Assembly (NCBI RefSeq): GCF_000294655.1
Contig: NZ_CAHP01000028.1
Coordinates: 24,587-88,586 of the forward strand
Source: Magnetospirillum molischianum DSM 120
GTDB taxonomy: Bacteria > Pseudomonadota > Alphaproteobacteria > Rhodospirillales > Magnetospirillaceae
Direction: 5' to 3'
Length of the DNA stretch: 64,000 nt
Position numbers and translations under genes: made by a program. Of this stretch, positions 6,888-16,299 are shown one piece after another. Below the pieces are notes generated by a model. That model saw nothing but the letters and a program-made list of their open reading frames with translations, had not been told where the DNA came from and did no database searches. Position 1 is the stretch's first letter. Each line of letters begins with the position of its first letter.

Positions 6888-8517
6888 GGTTCGCCCCGCG
6901 CCGCCGATGCCCTTGGGCGGCGAGCAGTTTGGGGCGTGGTTTGACCACAAGGCGGCGGACGCGGCGGTCGCGTTCTTTACGACCTACCTGCGCCATACCG
7001 AGGCCGAGTGGTACAACCGTCCGTTTGTACTGACGCCCTGGCAGACCGAGTTGGTCCGCCAGATTTTCGGATGGAAGCGGGGGGATAAGACCCGGCTGAT
7101 CCGTCAGGTCTATCTGGAGGTGCCGCGCAAGAACGGTAAAACCGAGTTTGCTGCGGGCCTTAGCCTGCTCGTCCTGGTCGCCGATAGCGAATTTGGCGGC
7201 CAGGGCTATTCGATGGCCGTCAACAAGGAACAGGCCGGGATCGTTTTTAAAAAAGCTGGGGTGATGGCGGCGTTATCTCCGGCGTTGTCCAAGGTGCTGG
7301 AGGTCTACACCACCTCGATTTACTGCCCCGAATTGATCTCGTCTTTTCAGCCGCTGTCGCGGTCGGCCGGGAGCAAGCACGGTTTTTCGCCAAATTTTGC
7401 GATTGCCGACGAGCTGCACGAATGGCCCGACGGTGCCCTGCACGATGTGGTGCACAAGGGCACGGCGGCGCGCCGCCAGCCGCTGGAAATTTTGATCACC
7501 ACCGCCGGGAGCCCCGGCGTCGGCTATGGCTGGGAGCTGCACGAATACGCCGAGCAGGTATTGGCCGGGGCGATCATCGACCCGACCTTCCTGGCGCGGA
7601 TTTTCGCCGCCGACCCGTCCGATGATTGGACGTCACCCGCGACCTGGGCTAAGGCAAATCCCAATTACGGGATATCGGTCAAGCCGGACTATCTGGCCTC
7701 CGAAGTTGCCAAGGCCCAAGGAAACACCAGGAAAATAGGCGATTTTAAGCGCTACCACCTGAATATCTGGAATGACCAGGCGACGGGCGGCCTGCCGATG
7801 GAGGCATGGGCCGAAACGCCGGTCCAACTGGTGACGCTCGAGTCATTGCGCGGGCGGCGGTGCTGGGGTGGTCTCGATCTGTCATCGACGACGGACATTA
7901 CCGCCCTGTCCCTGGTGGCCGAATCGCTGACGGTGCCGGGCGGCTATGACGCTTGGTGGCATTTTTGGATACCGGCGGACGGGCTGGAGGAGCGGTGCAA
8001 GCGCGACCGCGTCCCGTTTGATCGCTGGATCGACGCGGGCTGGGTGACCGCAACCGAAGGCAACATCGTCGATTATGACGTTGTCCGCGCCACGATCACG
8101 GGAGCGGTTGAGCACGATCAGGCCCCCAGCCCGGCGCTAATCGAAATCGTCGATCTGGTCGAGTTGGCAATCGACCGCTGGAACGCGACCCAGATCACCA
8201 CCCAATTGACGACCGACGGGGTGGTCGTGGTGCCGTTTGGGCAGGGTTTTGCCTCGATGTCGGCCCCGACCAAAGAGCTTGAGCGGCTGATTACCGGCCG
8301 CCTGTTTAACCACGGCGGCAACCCGGTAGCGCGGTGGATGGCGGGGTGCACCCGCATCCAGGCCGACACCGCCGACAATATCAAGCCGGTCAAACCCGAC
8401 CGGCGCAAATCGATCAAGCGGATCGACGGCATCGTTGCGGCGATCATGGCCCTGGGCCGTGCCATCGCGCCGCCGGACGAGGACGAGCCCGAAACCTACG
8501 AATATACGGGAATGTGA
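6808..8517 (+). CDS. Terminase large subunit (HK97-type)
   Basis: This 569-residue DNA-packaging motor has a Walker A-like VPRKNGKTE (Lys111), a Walker B-type strand FAIADELHEW (about 202-211), the coupling motif ITTAGSPG, and a C-terminal RNase-H-like nuclease with GGLDLSSTTD supplying a catalytic acid. All are standard for Terminase_1/HK97 TerL. I use ATG 6808 because GGGGTCAGG precedes it; an ATG at 6793 is also possible. The first ~30 residues are basic and not part of the conserved fold. It pumps DNA into the prohead through the portal encoded next. Confidence 0.93.
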   Translation: MEPAAASKRRSPRRPQSGCSAVTSSTEVRPAPPMPLGGEQFGAWFDHKAADAAVAFFTTYLRHTEAEWYNRPFVLTPWQTELVRQIFGWKRGDKTRLIRQVYLEVPRKNGKTEFAAGLSLLVLVADSEFGGQGYSMAVNKEQAGIVFKKAGVMAALSPALSKVLEVYTTSIYCPELISSFQPLSRSAGSKHGFSPNFAIADELHEWPDGALHDVVHKGTAARRQPLEILITTAGSPGVGYGWELHEYAEQVLAGAIIDPTFLARIFAADPSDDWTSPATWAKANPNYGISVKPDYLASEVAKAQGNTRKIGDFKRYHLNIWNDQATGGLPMEAWAETPVQLVTLESLRGRRCWGGLDLSSTTDITALSLVAESLTVPGGYDAWWHFWIPADGLEERCKRDRVPFDRWIDAGWVTATEGNIVDYDVVRATITGAVEHDQAPSPALIEIVDLVELAIDRWNATQITTQLTTDGVVVVPFGQGFASMSAPTKELERLITGRLFNHGGNPVARWMAGCTRIQADTADNIKPVKPDRRKSIKRIDGIVAAIMALGRAIAPPDEDEPETYEYTGM

Positions 8518-8519
8518 AA

Positions 8520-9788
8520 ATGCGCTGGTTCGGACGGGGCACGGATGCTGTTGCGGCGGCGTCCGCCCCGACTCCGTCCAGCGCCACGTCCGTTCCGGCC
8601 GCCGCCGATTCGACTCAGACCAGCCCGGTCGATGCGCCGAATCAGTGGCTGGTGACGATGATCGGCGGCACCAGCAGCTCGGGCCAGCGGGTGACGGATC
8701 AGACCATCCTGACTCTGCCGGCGGTGATGCAGGCGTTGCGCATCCTGTGCGGCGTGTTTGCGATGACGCCCCTGGTCTATTACCGCAGGGACGGCGGGGG
8801 GAAAGCCAGAGCCGACGATACGGCGCAATACCGGCTGCTGCACGACGATCCCAATCTGGTACAGACTCCCTATGGCTATAAGGAGATGCTGCTCGCCGAC
8901 GTGTTGTTGGCGGGCAATCATTACGCCTGGATCAGCCGCGATTATCGGCAGGACCCGGTGGCGCTGACCCGGCTGGAAACTGGATATGTCCAGCCGGTCA
9001 AGGCCTTTACTCGCGAGCGCGGCTACGAGCAGTTTTACGACGCGACCTTGCCCGACCACACCCGCGAGCGATTCCCGGCTCGGTCGATCTGGCACGTCCA
9101 GGGCTTTAGCCGCACCGGTCTGGTGGGCCTCAGCCCGCTCCATTACATGCGGGATGCGCTGGGCGGCGGACTGGCGGCGCAGGATTTCGCCAATCGGTTT
9201 TTTGCCAACAATGCCCGGCCGGGGGTGACCCTGACCAGCAAGCTCAAGATCGATGCGCCGGTTAAGCGCCAGATCAAGGCGGACTGGATCGAGGCGAACG
9301 GCGGCAATAATTCGAATGGCGTGACGGTTCTTGACCAGGAATTAGAGCCGAAATTCCTCGTATTCGACAATGAAAAGAACCAATTAATCGAAACGCGGAC
9401 GTTTAGCGTTCTCGATGTCGCCCGTTGCTTTGGCGTCCCGCCGCATTTGCTGTTCGAATTGTCGAAGGCAACCTTCGGCAATATCGAGCATCAATCTCTG
9501 GAATTTGTCCTCTACCACATGATGCCGCATTACGTGCGGGTGGCGGAGGCGGCGACCAAGGCTTTTGCTGCCCCTGGCTGCTTTTACGAGTTTTTGCCGG
9601 ACGCGCTGCTGCGCGGCGACGTCAAGGCGCGGTGGGAGGCTTATCGCGCCGCCCGCGAGACCGGGGCTCTCAATGCCAACGAGATTCGGGCGCGGGAAAA
9701 CCTCAACCCGATTTCCGGTGCTGCCGGGACCGATTATCTGCGCCCGTCCAATATGGCGGTCGCAGGCCAGCCACAGGAGACACCCTGA
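8520..9788 (+). CDS. Portal protein (HK97 family)
   Basis: The protein has 422 residues. After a disordered Ala/Pro/Ser N-terminus (to residue 40), the HK97 portal signature appears: TDQTILTLPAVMQALRILCG, then LLADVLLAGNHYAWI, RSIWHVQGF and FGVPPHLLFE near the C-terminal third. Twelve copies form the dodecameric ring at one capsid vertex. The ATG at 8520 lies 2 nt past the TerL stop. The middle (about 9300-9500) is visibly less GC-rich than the surroundings, suggesting local exchange. Confidence 0.92.
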   Translation: MRWFGRGTDAVAAASAPTPSSATSVPAAADSTQTSPVDAPNQWLVTMIGGTSSSGQRVTDQTILTLPAVMQALRILCGVFAMTPLVYYRRDGGGKARADDTAQYRLLHDDPNLVQTPYGYKEMLLADVLLAGNHYAWISRDYRQDPVALTRLETGYVQPVKAFTRERGYEQFYDATLPDHTRERFPARSIWHVQGFSRTGLVGLSPLHYMRDALGGGLAAQDFANRFFANNARPGVTLTSKLKIDAPVKRQIKADWIEANGGNNSNGVTVLDQELEPKFLVFDNEKNQLIETRTFSVLDVARCFGVPPHLLFELSKATFGNIEHQSLEFVLYHMMPHYVRVAEAATKAFAAPGCFYEFLPDALLRGDVKARWEAYRAARETGALNANEIRARENLNPISGAAGTDYLRPSNMAVAGQPQETP

Positions 9789-10819
9789 TGCCGACCGCTG
9801 TCTTGCGGGCAATCCGCTCGATGCCATGGGCGATCCTGCCCGAGTGGTTGCCGACGATCGAGGCAATTGCGCTTCGGGCGCTCGACGCCCCGGCGGTCGC
9901 GGCCCGCCTCGCCGACGGCCACGCCGACCGCTATGCCGGAGCGCTGGGGGCGATTGCCAATATGGGCCAGCGGTTGGAGGGCACCCGCACCGCGACGTGG
10001 CGGGCGGGGGTGGCGGCGATCCCGATCCTGGGGCCGATCCTGCCTCGCGCCACGCTGATGAGCGAGATTTCGGGCGGCTGCTCGCTTGACGTCGCCGCCG
10101 CCGATCTGCGCGCGGCCCAGGCATCGACCGGGGTCGAGCGGATTTTGCTGGTGATCGACAGTCCGGGCGGCGTCACCACCGATGTCGCGGCCTTTGCCGC
10201 CCTGGTGGCGTCGTCGCCCAAGCCGGTGACCGCCTATGTCTCGGGGCAAGGGTGCTCGGCGGCATACTGGATCGCCTCGCAGGCGTCCGAGATCGTGGTG
10301 GCCCCAACCGCGCTGGTCGGCTCGATCGGCGTTGCGCTGTCCACCTCGGTGCAGGAGGCCCCGGACCAGTCGGGGCGGCGGTCGATCGAGATCACCTCGA
10401 GCGGCGCGCCGTCCAAGCGTCCCGACCTATCGACCGAGGAGGCGCAGGCGGAGGTCAGGGCGACGGTGCTCGACGTGATCGAGCGCGAATTTGTCGCCGA
10501 TGTCGCCAAGGGTCGCAAGACGACAGCCTCGGCCGTGCTGTCCGATTTTGGCCGGGGCGGGGTGCTGGTGGGCCGGGCGGCGGTCAAGGCCGGGATGGCC
10601 GACCGGATCGACAGTTTGGACAACACCCTGGCTCGCCTGGGTCGGGGCAAGCCGTCCGCCGCCTCGATTCGTCCGACGGCGGAGGATTTGCCGCCGCCGG
10701 AAACTCTCGCCGATCCGCCGGAGCCGGTGGCGTCGGTCCCTCCCGTCATGGCTGGGCCGCTGGCCAGGGTGCTGGCGGATTACGACCTCGATCTGCGGCG
10801 TCGCCGCGCAAGGAGCTGA
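9788..10819 (+). CDS. Head maturation protease (S49/SppA-like)
   Basis: This 343-residue protein starts in an ATGA overlap with the portal gene. The fold is ClpP/SppA-like: VIDSPGG (about 120-126), the nucleophile Ser157 in GQGCSAAYWIA, and Lys210 in SSGAPSKRPD. The Ser-Lys spacing of 53 matches the catalytic dyad of short bacterial SppA enzymes. It removes the scaffold or delta domain during prohead maturation. The C-terminal ~70 residues, Pro/Glu-rich and then basic, could act as internal scaffold, as in lambda C/Nu3, but no separate start was identified. Confidence 0.88.
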   Translation: MPTAVLRAIRSMPWAILPEWLPTIEAIALRALDAPAVAARLADGHADRYAGALGAIANMGQRLEGTRTATWRAGVAAIPILGPILPRATLMSEISGGCSLDVAAADLRAAQASTGVERILLVIDSPGGVTTDVAAFAALVASSPKPVTAYVSGQGCSAAYWIASQASEIVVAPTALVGSIGVALSTSVQEAPDQSGRRSIEITSSGAPSKRPDLSTEEAQAEVRATVLDVIEREFVADVAKGRKTTASAVLSDFGRGGVLVGRAAVKAGMADRIDSLDNTLARLGRGKPSAASIRPTAEDLPPPETLADPPEPVASVPPVMAGPLARVLADYDLDLRRRRARS

Positions 10820-10820
10820 T

Positions 10821-12137
10821 ATGGACAAGATCACCAAACTCAAGGCGGCGCGGGCCGCCGTGTTGGATCGGATGGACGGCATTGTCGCGACCGCCACCGC
10901 CGCCAATCGCGATCTGACCGCCGAGGAACGGGCGGCGCTTGACGTGGCGCGGGCCGAAGACGACGGCTTGGCGGCGCAGATCGCGACGTTGGAGGATCTG
11001 GAGCGCCGCCGCGCCGCGACCGCGACCGCATCGGCCCCGATCCCTGCCGCCGCCACCACGGTTCCCGCGACCGCCTCCGCGCCGCGCGATCAGAATTTCG
11101 AGGTCGGTGCGTTTATCCGCTCCTATGCCCAGGCGCAATTGGCGATGCGCAACGGCGTGGCGACCAGCGCGGCCAGGGTCGCCGCCGAATTGTATGGCGA
11201 ACGGGCACCTGTCACCGAGTCGATCTCGGCGGCGCAGACGGCGTCGGACAATGCCGGGGGTGGCTTTTTGATCCCGCCGACCCTGGCACCGGGGATCATC
11301 GATCGGTTTACGCCCCGGACGGTGGTGCGCAAGCGCGCGACCGTCGTGCCCGGCAATGCGATCTATCTGCGGGGGCTGTCGGTCTGCTCGGTCGATTACA
11401 TCGGCGAAAACGAGCAGCCCGACACGACCGGCACGACCTTCGGGACCATCACGATGTCCGAAAAGGATTTCGGCGCGATCCTGCCGATTTCGAAAAAGCT
11501 GCTGCGCAACACCTCTTTCGGGGTCGAGGCCTATTGCTCGACCGAGTTGGTTAAAGCGGCGGCGGTGTTTGAGGATCGCAAATTCCTCTACGGCACCGGG
11601 ACGGGAAAGCAGGTGCAGGGCTATAAGTTCGCGATCCCGAAACCGCACAAGATCGCCGCTGCCGACAAGGTGGCTCCCACCAATCAAGAGGTCCGGGCCG
11701 ATCTGCGCAAGGTGCTGAAGGCGCTGGCCGAGGCAGATATCCCGCTCGACCAGAACAGCCCGGCGTGGCTGATGAGTCCGCTGGTGAAGATGTACCTTGA
11801 AGACCTCTATCAGGGCGACCTCAAGGCGTTCCCGACTTTGGAGGGGCCGAACCCGACCCTGATGGGCTATCCAGTCGAGACCACCACCCTGATCGCCGGT
11901 CCGGCGGGGACGGGCGGCGATGTCTTCTTCGGCGCGCACGCCTTCGCGATGATCGGCGAGACGGTGTCGATGCGGCTCGAGACCTCGGACACCGCCTCAT
12001 TTAAGGACCAGTCGGGCAGTCTCGTGAATCTGTGGGCGCAGGACATGCTGGGGGTCAAGCTGGTGATGAGCCACGATTTCGCGCTTCGCCATGCCGCCGC
12101 TTTCGCGATGTTGTCCGGGGTCAAGTGGGGCCAGTAA
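10821..12137 (+). CDS. Major capsid protein (HK97 gp5-like)
   Basis: This 438-residue protein opens with a helical delta-like domain (residues 1-100: KLKAARAAVLDRMDGI, then Ala/Thr-rich linker) expected to be cleaved by the upstream protease. The HK97 fold follows: NAGGGFLIPP, then MSEKDFGAILPISKKLL (E-loop/spine helix side) and MGYPVETT near the end. The start has AAGGAG 8 nt upstream. Hundreds of copies assemble the icosahedral head. Confidence 0.93.
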   Translation: MDKITKLKAARAAVLDRMDGIVATATAANRDLTAEERAALDVARAEDDGLAAQIATLEDLERRRAATATASAPIPAAATTVPATASAPRDQNFEVGAFIRSYAQAQLAMRNGVATSAARVAAELYGERAPVTESISAAQTASDNAGGGFLIPPTLAPGIIDRFTPRTVVRKRATVVPGNAIYLRGLSVCSVDYIGENEQPDTTGTTFGTITMSEKDFGAILPISKKLLRNTSFGVEAYCSTELVKAAAVFEDRKFLYGTGTGKQVQGYKFAIPKPHKIAAADKVAPTNQEVRADLRKVLKALAEADIPLDQNSPAWLMSPLVKMYLEDLYQGDLKAFPTLEGPNPTLMGYPVETTTLIAGPAGTGGDVFFGAHAFAMIGETVSMRLETSDTASFKDQSGSLVNLWAQDMLGVKLVMSHDFALRHAAAFAMLSGVKWGQ

Positions 12138-12173
12138 GCCCCGGCCGTCCTATCCTCACACGGGAGAGATGCC

Positions 12174-12644
12174 ATGTCTCATTTTGGACTGGGCCGCGAT
12201 GACGCGGCCCTGATCGTCCCCGCTTTTGCCGTCGCCGAATACAGCCTGACGGCGGGGGCGGGAACCGACAATGTCGAAAAGACCGCCGCCGCGCTCGATC
12301 TGCGCGACCAGTTTGACACCACCCGGTTCGGGACGGCGATCGCGGTGATCGCGGCGACCGCGACCTTGGCCGCCGGGGCGACCTTGACCGTCTCGGCGAT
12401 CTGGGAGCACTCGGCCGACGGCGGGGTCTATACCGAGATTGGCACCGACAAGGTGATCCTGACGCTGACCGGCCCGACCGGCGGCGGCACGGTGACCGGC
12501 GCGGGCAAGCTCGGCTGCAATCTGCTCGAGGCCGAGCGCTTTGTCCGGGTCAAATATACGCCCGACTTGTCGGCGGCCAATACCGACACCGCCAAGGTTG
12601 GTGTCAGCTATGTCCTGTCCAGCCCGACTCAGATCGGCGGATAG
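12174..12644 (+). CDS. Probable head decoration/cement protein
   Basis: This 156-residue protein follows the capsid gene with GGAGAG before the ATG. It is almost entirely beta-strand-forming, with regular Thr/Val/Ala alternation (AVIAATATLAAGATLTVSAI) and Gly-rich turns. It resembles Bbp16-type capsid cement proteins, which sit directly after the capsid gene in related phages. Location and fold prediction are the main evidence; no catalytic motif is seen. Confidence 0.55.
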   Translation: MSHFGLGRDDAALIVPAFAVAEYSLTAGAGTDNVEKTAAALDLRDQFDTTRFGTAIAVIAATATLAAGATLTVSAIWEHSADGGVYTEIGTDKVILTLTGPTGGGTVTGAGKLGCNLLEAERFVRVKYTPDLSAANTDTAKVGVSYVLSSPTQIGG

Positions 12645-12671
12645 CCCCGCCCAGAGAGTGAGGATTAACTG

Positions 12672-13256
12672 ATGAGCTTGATCCTCGTGACTGGTCCCGT
12701 CGCCCTGGCGGTCCCGCTGGAGGTGGTGAAATCCCACCTCCAGTTGATGGAGGGTGAGGACGCGGACGACGGCTTGATCTCCGGTTATGTCCGTGCCGCC
12801 GTCGATCTGGTCGAGGGCTTTACCGAGCGGGCGCTGATCGAGCGGACCTTGCGACTGGTGCTGGATCACTGGCCGTCGGGGCCGGTGGTGCTGCCCCGCC
12901 CGCCGCTGATCGCGGTCGAGCGGGTGGCCTGGATCGATCCCGACGGGGCCGAGCAGGTGGTAACCCCGCCGCTGGCCTATCAGGTCAGCCGCCGCGAACC
13001 GGCGATCCTGGCCCCGTCTCCCGGTCAATCCTGGCCTGCCACCCGCCGCCAGCTCGATGCAGTCAGCATCGAGTATCGGGCGGGCTACGGCGCGACCGCC
13101 GACGCGGTGCCCGAGGCAATCCGCCACGCCATCCTGCTGTTGGTGGCGCAGTGGTACGCGGTGCGGGAGCCAGTCAGTATCGGCAATATCGTCAATGTCT
13201 TGCCGTTTGCGGTCGAGGCGCTGCTCGGTCCCTATCGGGTGTGGAGCGTGGCATGA
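12672..13256 (+). CDS. Head-tail connector protein (HK97 gp6-like)
   Basis: This 194-residue protein shows the gp6/YqbG-type pattern: LEVVKSHLQLMEGEDADDGL, where a short helical domain recognises the portal, followed by AAVDLVEGFTERALIERTLR and a strand LVLDHWPSG. The C-terminal helix AIRHAILLLVAQWYAV is diagnostic of the family. It forms the ring below the portal. Its stop overlaps the next start (ATGA). Confidence 0.85.
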   Translation: MSLILVTGPVALAVPLEVVKSHLQLMEGEDADDGLISGYVRAAVDLVEGFTERALIERTLRLVLDHWPSGPVVLPRPPLIAVERVAWIDPDGAEQVVTPPLAYQVSRREPAILAPSPGQSWPATRRQLDAVSIEYRAGYGATADAVPEAIRHAILLLVAQWYAVREPVSIGNIVNVLPFAVEALLGPYRVWSVA

Positions 13257-13591
13257 GACCGCCGACGACTGGAGAGTTGCGCCACCCGCTGCGCATCCTG
13301 CTCCGGGCCGATCTGCCGGATGGCGATGCCGGGGTGGTCGAGGGCTACACCGAGATTGCCCAGCGCCGGGCCAAGATCGAGCCGGTCGGCAGTGGGGTCT
13401 ATGTCGGCTCGGTCCAGATCGCGGCGACGATCACCCATCGGATCACGATCCGTCATTTCGCAGGCCTGACCACGTCCCATGTCCTAGAGGACGGGCGGGG
13501 CCGTCGCTATGCCGTCCGCCGCCCGACCGATCTGGACGGGCTGGGCGTCTGGACCGTGATCGAGGCCGAGCAAGTGAGGGATGCATTATGA
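13253..13591 (+). CDS. Head closure/head-tail adaptor (SPP1 gp16-like)
   Basis: This 112-residue protein is a small beta-barrel candidate with the adaptor-family pattern: LRHPLRILLRADLPDGDAGV, then TEIAQRRAKIEPVG and THRITIRHF followed by GRRYAVRRPTDLDG. The start is the ATGA overlap at 13253. Such proteins plug the connector before tail joining. Confidence 0.8.
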   Translation: MRPPTTGELRHPLRILLRADLPDGDAGVVEGYTEIAQRRAKIEPVGSGVYVGSVQIAATITHRITIRHFAGLTTSHVLEDGRGRRYAVRRPTDLDGLGVWTVIEAEQVRDAL

Positions 13592-14034
13592 GCGGATCGA
13601 TTGAGGTCAATGTCGGTCTGGCCGGATTTGGCCGGATCGATTTTGACCGGCGCAAGGTGCGGCGTGCGATCCGGATCGGGGCGCGGTTGGTCCAGCGCGA
13701 GGCTCGCCGCATGGTTAATGTGCGGGCCGGGACGGGGCGCTCTTATCGGGTCTGGGGCGACATGCTGCACCGGGCCTCGGCGGCGGGGTCGCCTCCGGCC
13801 AAGGTGTCGGGGGCGCTGCAACGCTCGCTTGATACCAGGATGGCCCCCAGCGGCTTTGCCGCCTTTGTCGGTCCCAATCTGAGCAAGGCGTTTTACGCCC
13901 GATTCCTGGCGGCGGGGACAGGGGCGATGCAGCCGCGTCCCTTTGTCGATACCGCCCTTGATCGGCACCGGAGTGCGATCCGTCGTCTGCTCGAGGATGC
14001 CTTGTCCGACGCCCTGATCCCGAGGCCGTTATGA
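13588..14034 (+). CDS. HK97 gp10-like tail-completion protein
   Basis: This 148-residue basic protein contains the gp10-type motif AIRIGARLVQREARRM (about residues 31-46) and ends ARFLAAGTGAMQPRPFVDTA, the conserved PRPF/PFxxxA signature. It overlaps both neighbours by 4 bp. It acts at the head-tail junction. Confidence 0.85.
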   Translation: MSGSIEVNVGLAGFGRIDFDRRKVRRAIRIGARLVQREARRMVNVRAGTGRSYRVWGDMLHRASAAGSPPAKVSGALQRSLDTRMAPSGFAAFVGPNLSKAFYARFLAAGTGAMQPRPFVDTALDRHRSAIRRLLEDALSDALIPRPL

Positions 14035-14606
14035 AATTAAGCCTGATCGTCGCGGCGTTGCGGGCCTGGGCTCCGACCTTTGCCCGCCGGGTGCTGGTCG
14101 CCAAGGATTTTAAGCCGATCCCGGAGGCGCAGCATCTGCCGGTGCCCGCCGCCTATGTCCTGCCGTGGCAGGACGACGCAGACGGGGCCAACCGCTCGGC
14201 GGGCGGCTATCGCCAGACAGTGATCGACGGATTTTCGGTGGTGCTGGTGATCGACAATCGGGCGGGCGAGTACGACCCGGTCGCAGCAGATGCGGTGCAT
14301 ACGCTGCGGGCCGAGGTGTGGGCGGCGTTGCTGGGGTGGGAGCCGGACCCCGATTACGACCCGATCGAGTATCGCGGCGGCGGGATCGAATATGTCGATC
14401 GCGCTCGCCTTTATTATCGCCTGGATTTCGTGGCCACGACCGAGATCGCCCTGGCCGATACCCGTCATGCTCGTGACCTGGCGGCGCTGCCCGCCTTGAC
14501 CGGGATCGACCTCGCGCTTGACGCGATCGACCCCGCCGACCCAGCCCGCCAAAGCCCCGGCCCGGATGGGCGGATCGAGGGGCGGGCCGATATCGACCTG
14601 ACCTAG
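14031..14606 (+). CDS. Tail terminator-like protein (Mu gp37-like)
   Basis: This 191-residue protein has the pattern of tail terminators: VVLVIDNRAGEYDPVAADAV in the middle and a strand-rich C-terminal half (YYRLDFVATTEIAL). The order gp10-like, terminator, DUF2635, sheath is standard in Mu-type tails. It would cap the tail tube at its head-proximal end. Confidence 0.7.
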   Translation: MKLSLIVAALRAWAPTFARRVLVAKDFKPIPEAQHLPVPAAYVLPWQDDADGANRSAGGYRQTVIDGFSVVLVIDNRAGEYDPVAADAVHTLRAEVWAALLGWEPDPDYDPIEYRGGGIEYVDRARLYYRLDFVATTEIALADTRHARDLAALPALTGIDLALDAIDPADPARQSPGPDGRIEGRADIDLT

Positions 14607-14618
14607 AGGAGCATCACG

Positions 14619-14804
14619 ATGTACGTCAAACCCCAGGCGGGCCGGTCGGTGCCGGACCCCGAGCGGGGCGGCTTGCTGCCGCCCCAGGGCGCGATTGTGC
14701 CCGACACTCAATATTGGCTGCGCCGCCTTGGCGATAATGACGTGATCGCAGCCGATCCAGATGTGCAGGCGGCCAAATCCGCCTCGGTTAAGGAGACCAA
14801 GTGA
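14619..14804 (+). CDS. DUF2635 protein (Mu gp38-like)
   Basis: This 61-residue protein starts MYVKPQAGRSVPDP and ends with a charged tail, matching DUF2635, which lies just before the sheath gene in Mu-like phages. The pattern GRSVPDPERGGLLPPQGA is the family core. Its stop overlaps the sheath ATG. The molecular role is not established. Confidence 0.85.
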   Translation: MYVKPQAGRSVPDPERGGLLPPQGAIVPDTQYWLRRLGDNDVIAADPDVQAAKSASVKETK

Positions 14805-16285
14805 TGTCCGTCCCCTTTAACCGCATCCCGTCCAATCTACGCGTCCCGCTGTTTTATGCCGAAATCGATAATTCCCAGGCCAGCTATTTCGAGCAGGACA
14901 ATAAAGTCCTGCTGATCGGCCAGAAGCTGGCGGCGGGGTCGGCATTGGCCGACACCCCGATCCTGGTCAGCCGCACCGATGAGGCGATTGCGCAATTCGG
15001 GCGTGGCTCGATGCTGGCGCGGATGCATGCGGTGGCGCGGGCTCAGGATCCGGTCGGCGAAATCTGGTGCATCCCGCTGTCCGATGCCGCTGCCGGTGTC
15101 GCCGCGACCGGGACGGTCACTGTGGTCGGCCCGGCCAGTGCCGCCGGGACGCTGACCCTGTATGTCGCCGGGCAAAAGGTGCAGATCGCGGTGGCGACCG
15201 CCGACAGTGTGGCGCAGGTCGCAACCGCGCTGGCCGCCGCGATCAATGCCGCAACCGATCTGCCGGTGACGGCAACGGCGGCGGCGGCAATCGTCAGCCT
15301 GACGGCGCGGCACAAGGGGACGCTCGGCAACGATGTCACCTTGATCCCCAATCGCCGGGGTGTGCTGGGGGGCGAGGCCTATCCGTCCGGTCTGTCGCTG
15401 ACGATTGCCGCGATGAGCGGCGGTAGCGGCGATCCGGCCCTGACCGGGGCGATTGCCGCGATGGGGGACGAGGCCTACGCCCATATCATCCAGCCCTATA
15501 CCGACAGCGCCAATCTCGACGCGATCCGTACCGAGATGGGGGATATTTCGGGGCGGTGGTCCTATGCCCGCCAGCTCTACGGCCATGTCTGGTCGGCGCG
15601 GCGCGGTACCCTGGGGCAGCAAGTGGCCTGGGGCGATAGCCGCAATGACCCGCATGTCACGGTCGCCGATATCGAGCCGCTGGTGCCGCAGCCGGTGTGG
15701 GAGGTCGCTGCCGCCTATGGCGCGCAAAATGCGGCGGCGCTGGGGGTGGCCCCGCATCGTCCGACTCAGACTCTGGCGCTGGTCGGGATCGATCCGGCTC
15801 CGGCGGGATCGCGCCGCACGATGGGCGAGCGGCAATCGCTGCTGATGCACGGCGTTGCCACCACCTATGTCGCGGGCGGGGTGCTGCGGGTCGAGCGGGC
15901 GGTGACCACCTATCGCGTCAACGATTGGGGGGTCAATGATCCGTCCTATCTCGACGTCAACACCTTGGTCCAGTTGTCCTACATTCTCCAGTTTTTGCGG
16001 GGGCGGGTGACCCAGAAATACGGCCGCCATGCGCTCGCCAATGACGGCAAGCGAATCGGTCCCGGCGTGGTGACGCCCAATATCGTCCGGGGCGAGCTGG
16101 TCGCCTCCTACGATGAGTTGGAGCGAGACGGGATCGCCGAAAACCCCGAGGCATTCGCGGCCAATCTGATCGTCGAGCGCAATGCGACCAATCCCAATCG
16201 GCTGGACGTGCTCTATCCGCCCGATTTGGTCAATCAGCTCAGGATTTTTGCGGTCCTGGCGCAGTTCCGGCTGCAATACACCTAA
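14804..16285 (+). CDS. Contractile tail sheath protein
   Basis: This 493-residue protein begins SVPFNRIPSNLRVPLFYAEI, as in Mu gpL. It carries VLLIGQKLAAGSA, the C-terminal RVNDWGVNDPSYLDVNTLVQ segment and an ending of FRLQYT, all typical of phage sheath. A Thr/Ala-rich insertion (residues about 90-175, TVTVVGPASAAGTLTLYVAG) forms the surface-exposed domain. It wraps the tube and contracts on infection, making this a myovirus. ATG 14804 is preferred to GTG 14801 because it makes the usual ATGA overlap. Confidence 0.93.
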   Translation: MSVPFNRIPSNLRVPLFYAEIDNSQASYFEQDNKVLLIGQKLAAGSALADTPILVSRTDEAIAQFGRGSMLARMHAVARAQDPVGEIWCIPLSDAAAGVAATGTVTVVGPASAAGTLTLYVAGQKVQIAVATADSVAQVATALAAAINAATDLPVTATAAAAIVSLTARHKGTLGNDVTLIPNRRGVLGGEAYPSGLSLTIAAMSGGSGDPALTGAIAAMGDEAYAHIIQPYTDSANLDAIRTEMGDISGRWSYARQLYGHVWSARRGTLGQQVAWGDSRNDPHVTVADIEPLVPQPVWEVAAAYGAQNAAALGVAPHRPTQTLALVGIDPAPAGSRRTMGERQSLLMHGVATTYVAGGVLRVERAVTTYRVNDWGVNDPSYLDVNTLVQLSYILQFLRGRVTQKYGRHALANDGKRIGPGVVTPNIVRGELVASYDELERDGIAENPEAFAANLIVERNATNPNRLDVLYPPDLVNQLRIFAVLAQFRLQYT

Positions 16286-16299
16286 AGGAGACCCCAATC

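Noticed and set aside
10746-11939. 397-codon minus-strand ORF
   Set aside because: It is antisense to the capsid gene, with Arg/Gly-rich low-complexity translation.
14837-16297. 486-codon minus-strand ORF
   Set aside because: It mirrors the sheath gene over its full length and lacks a ribosome-binding site.
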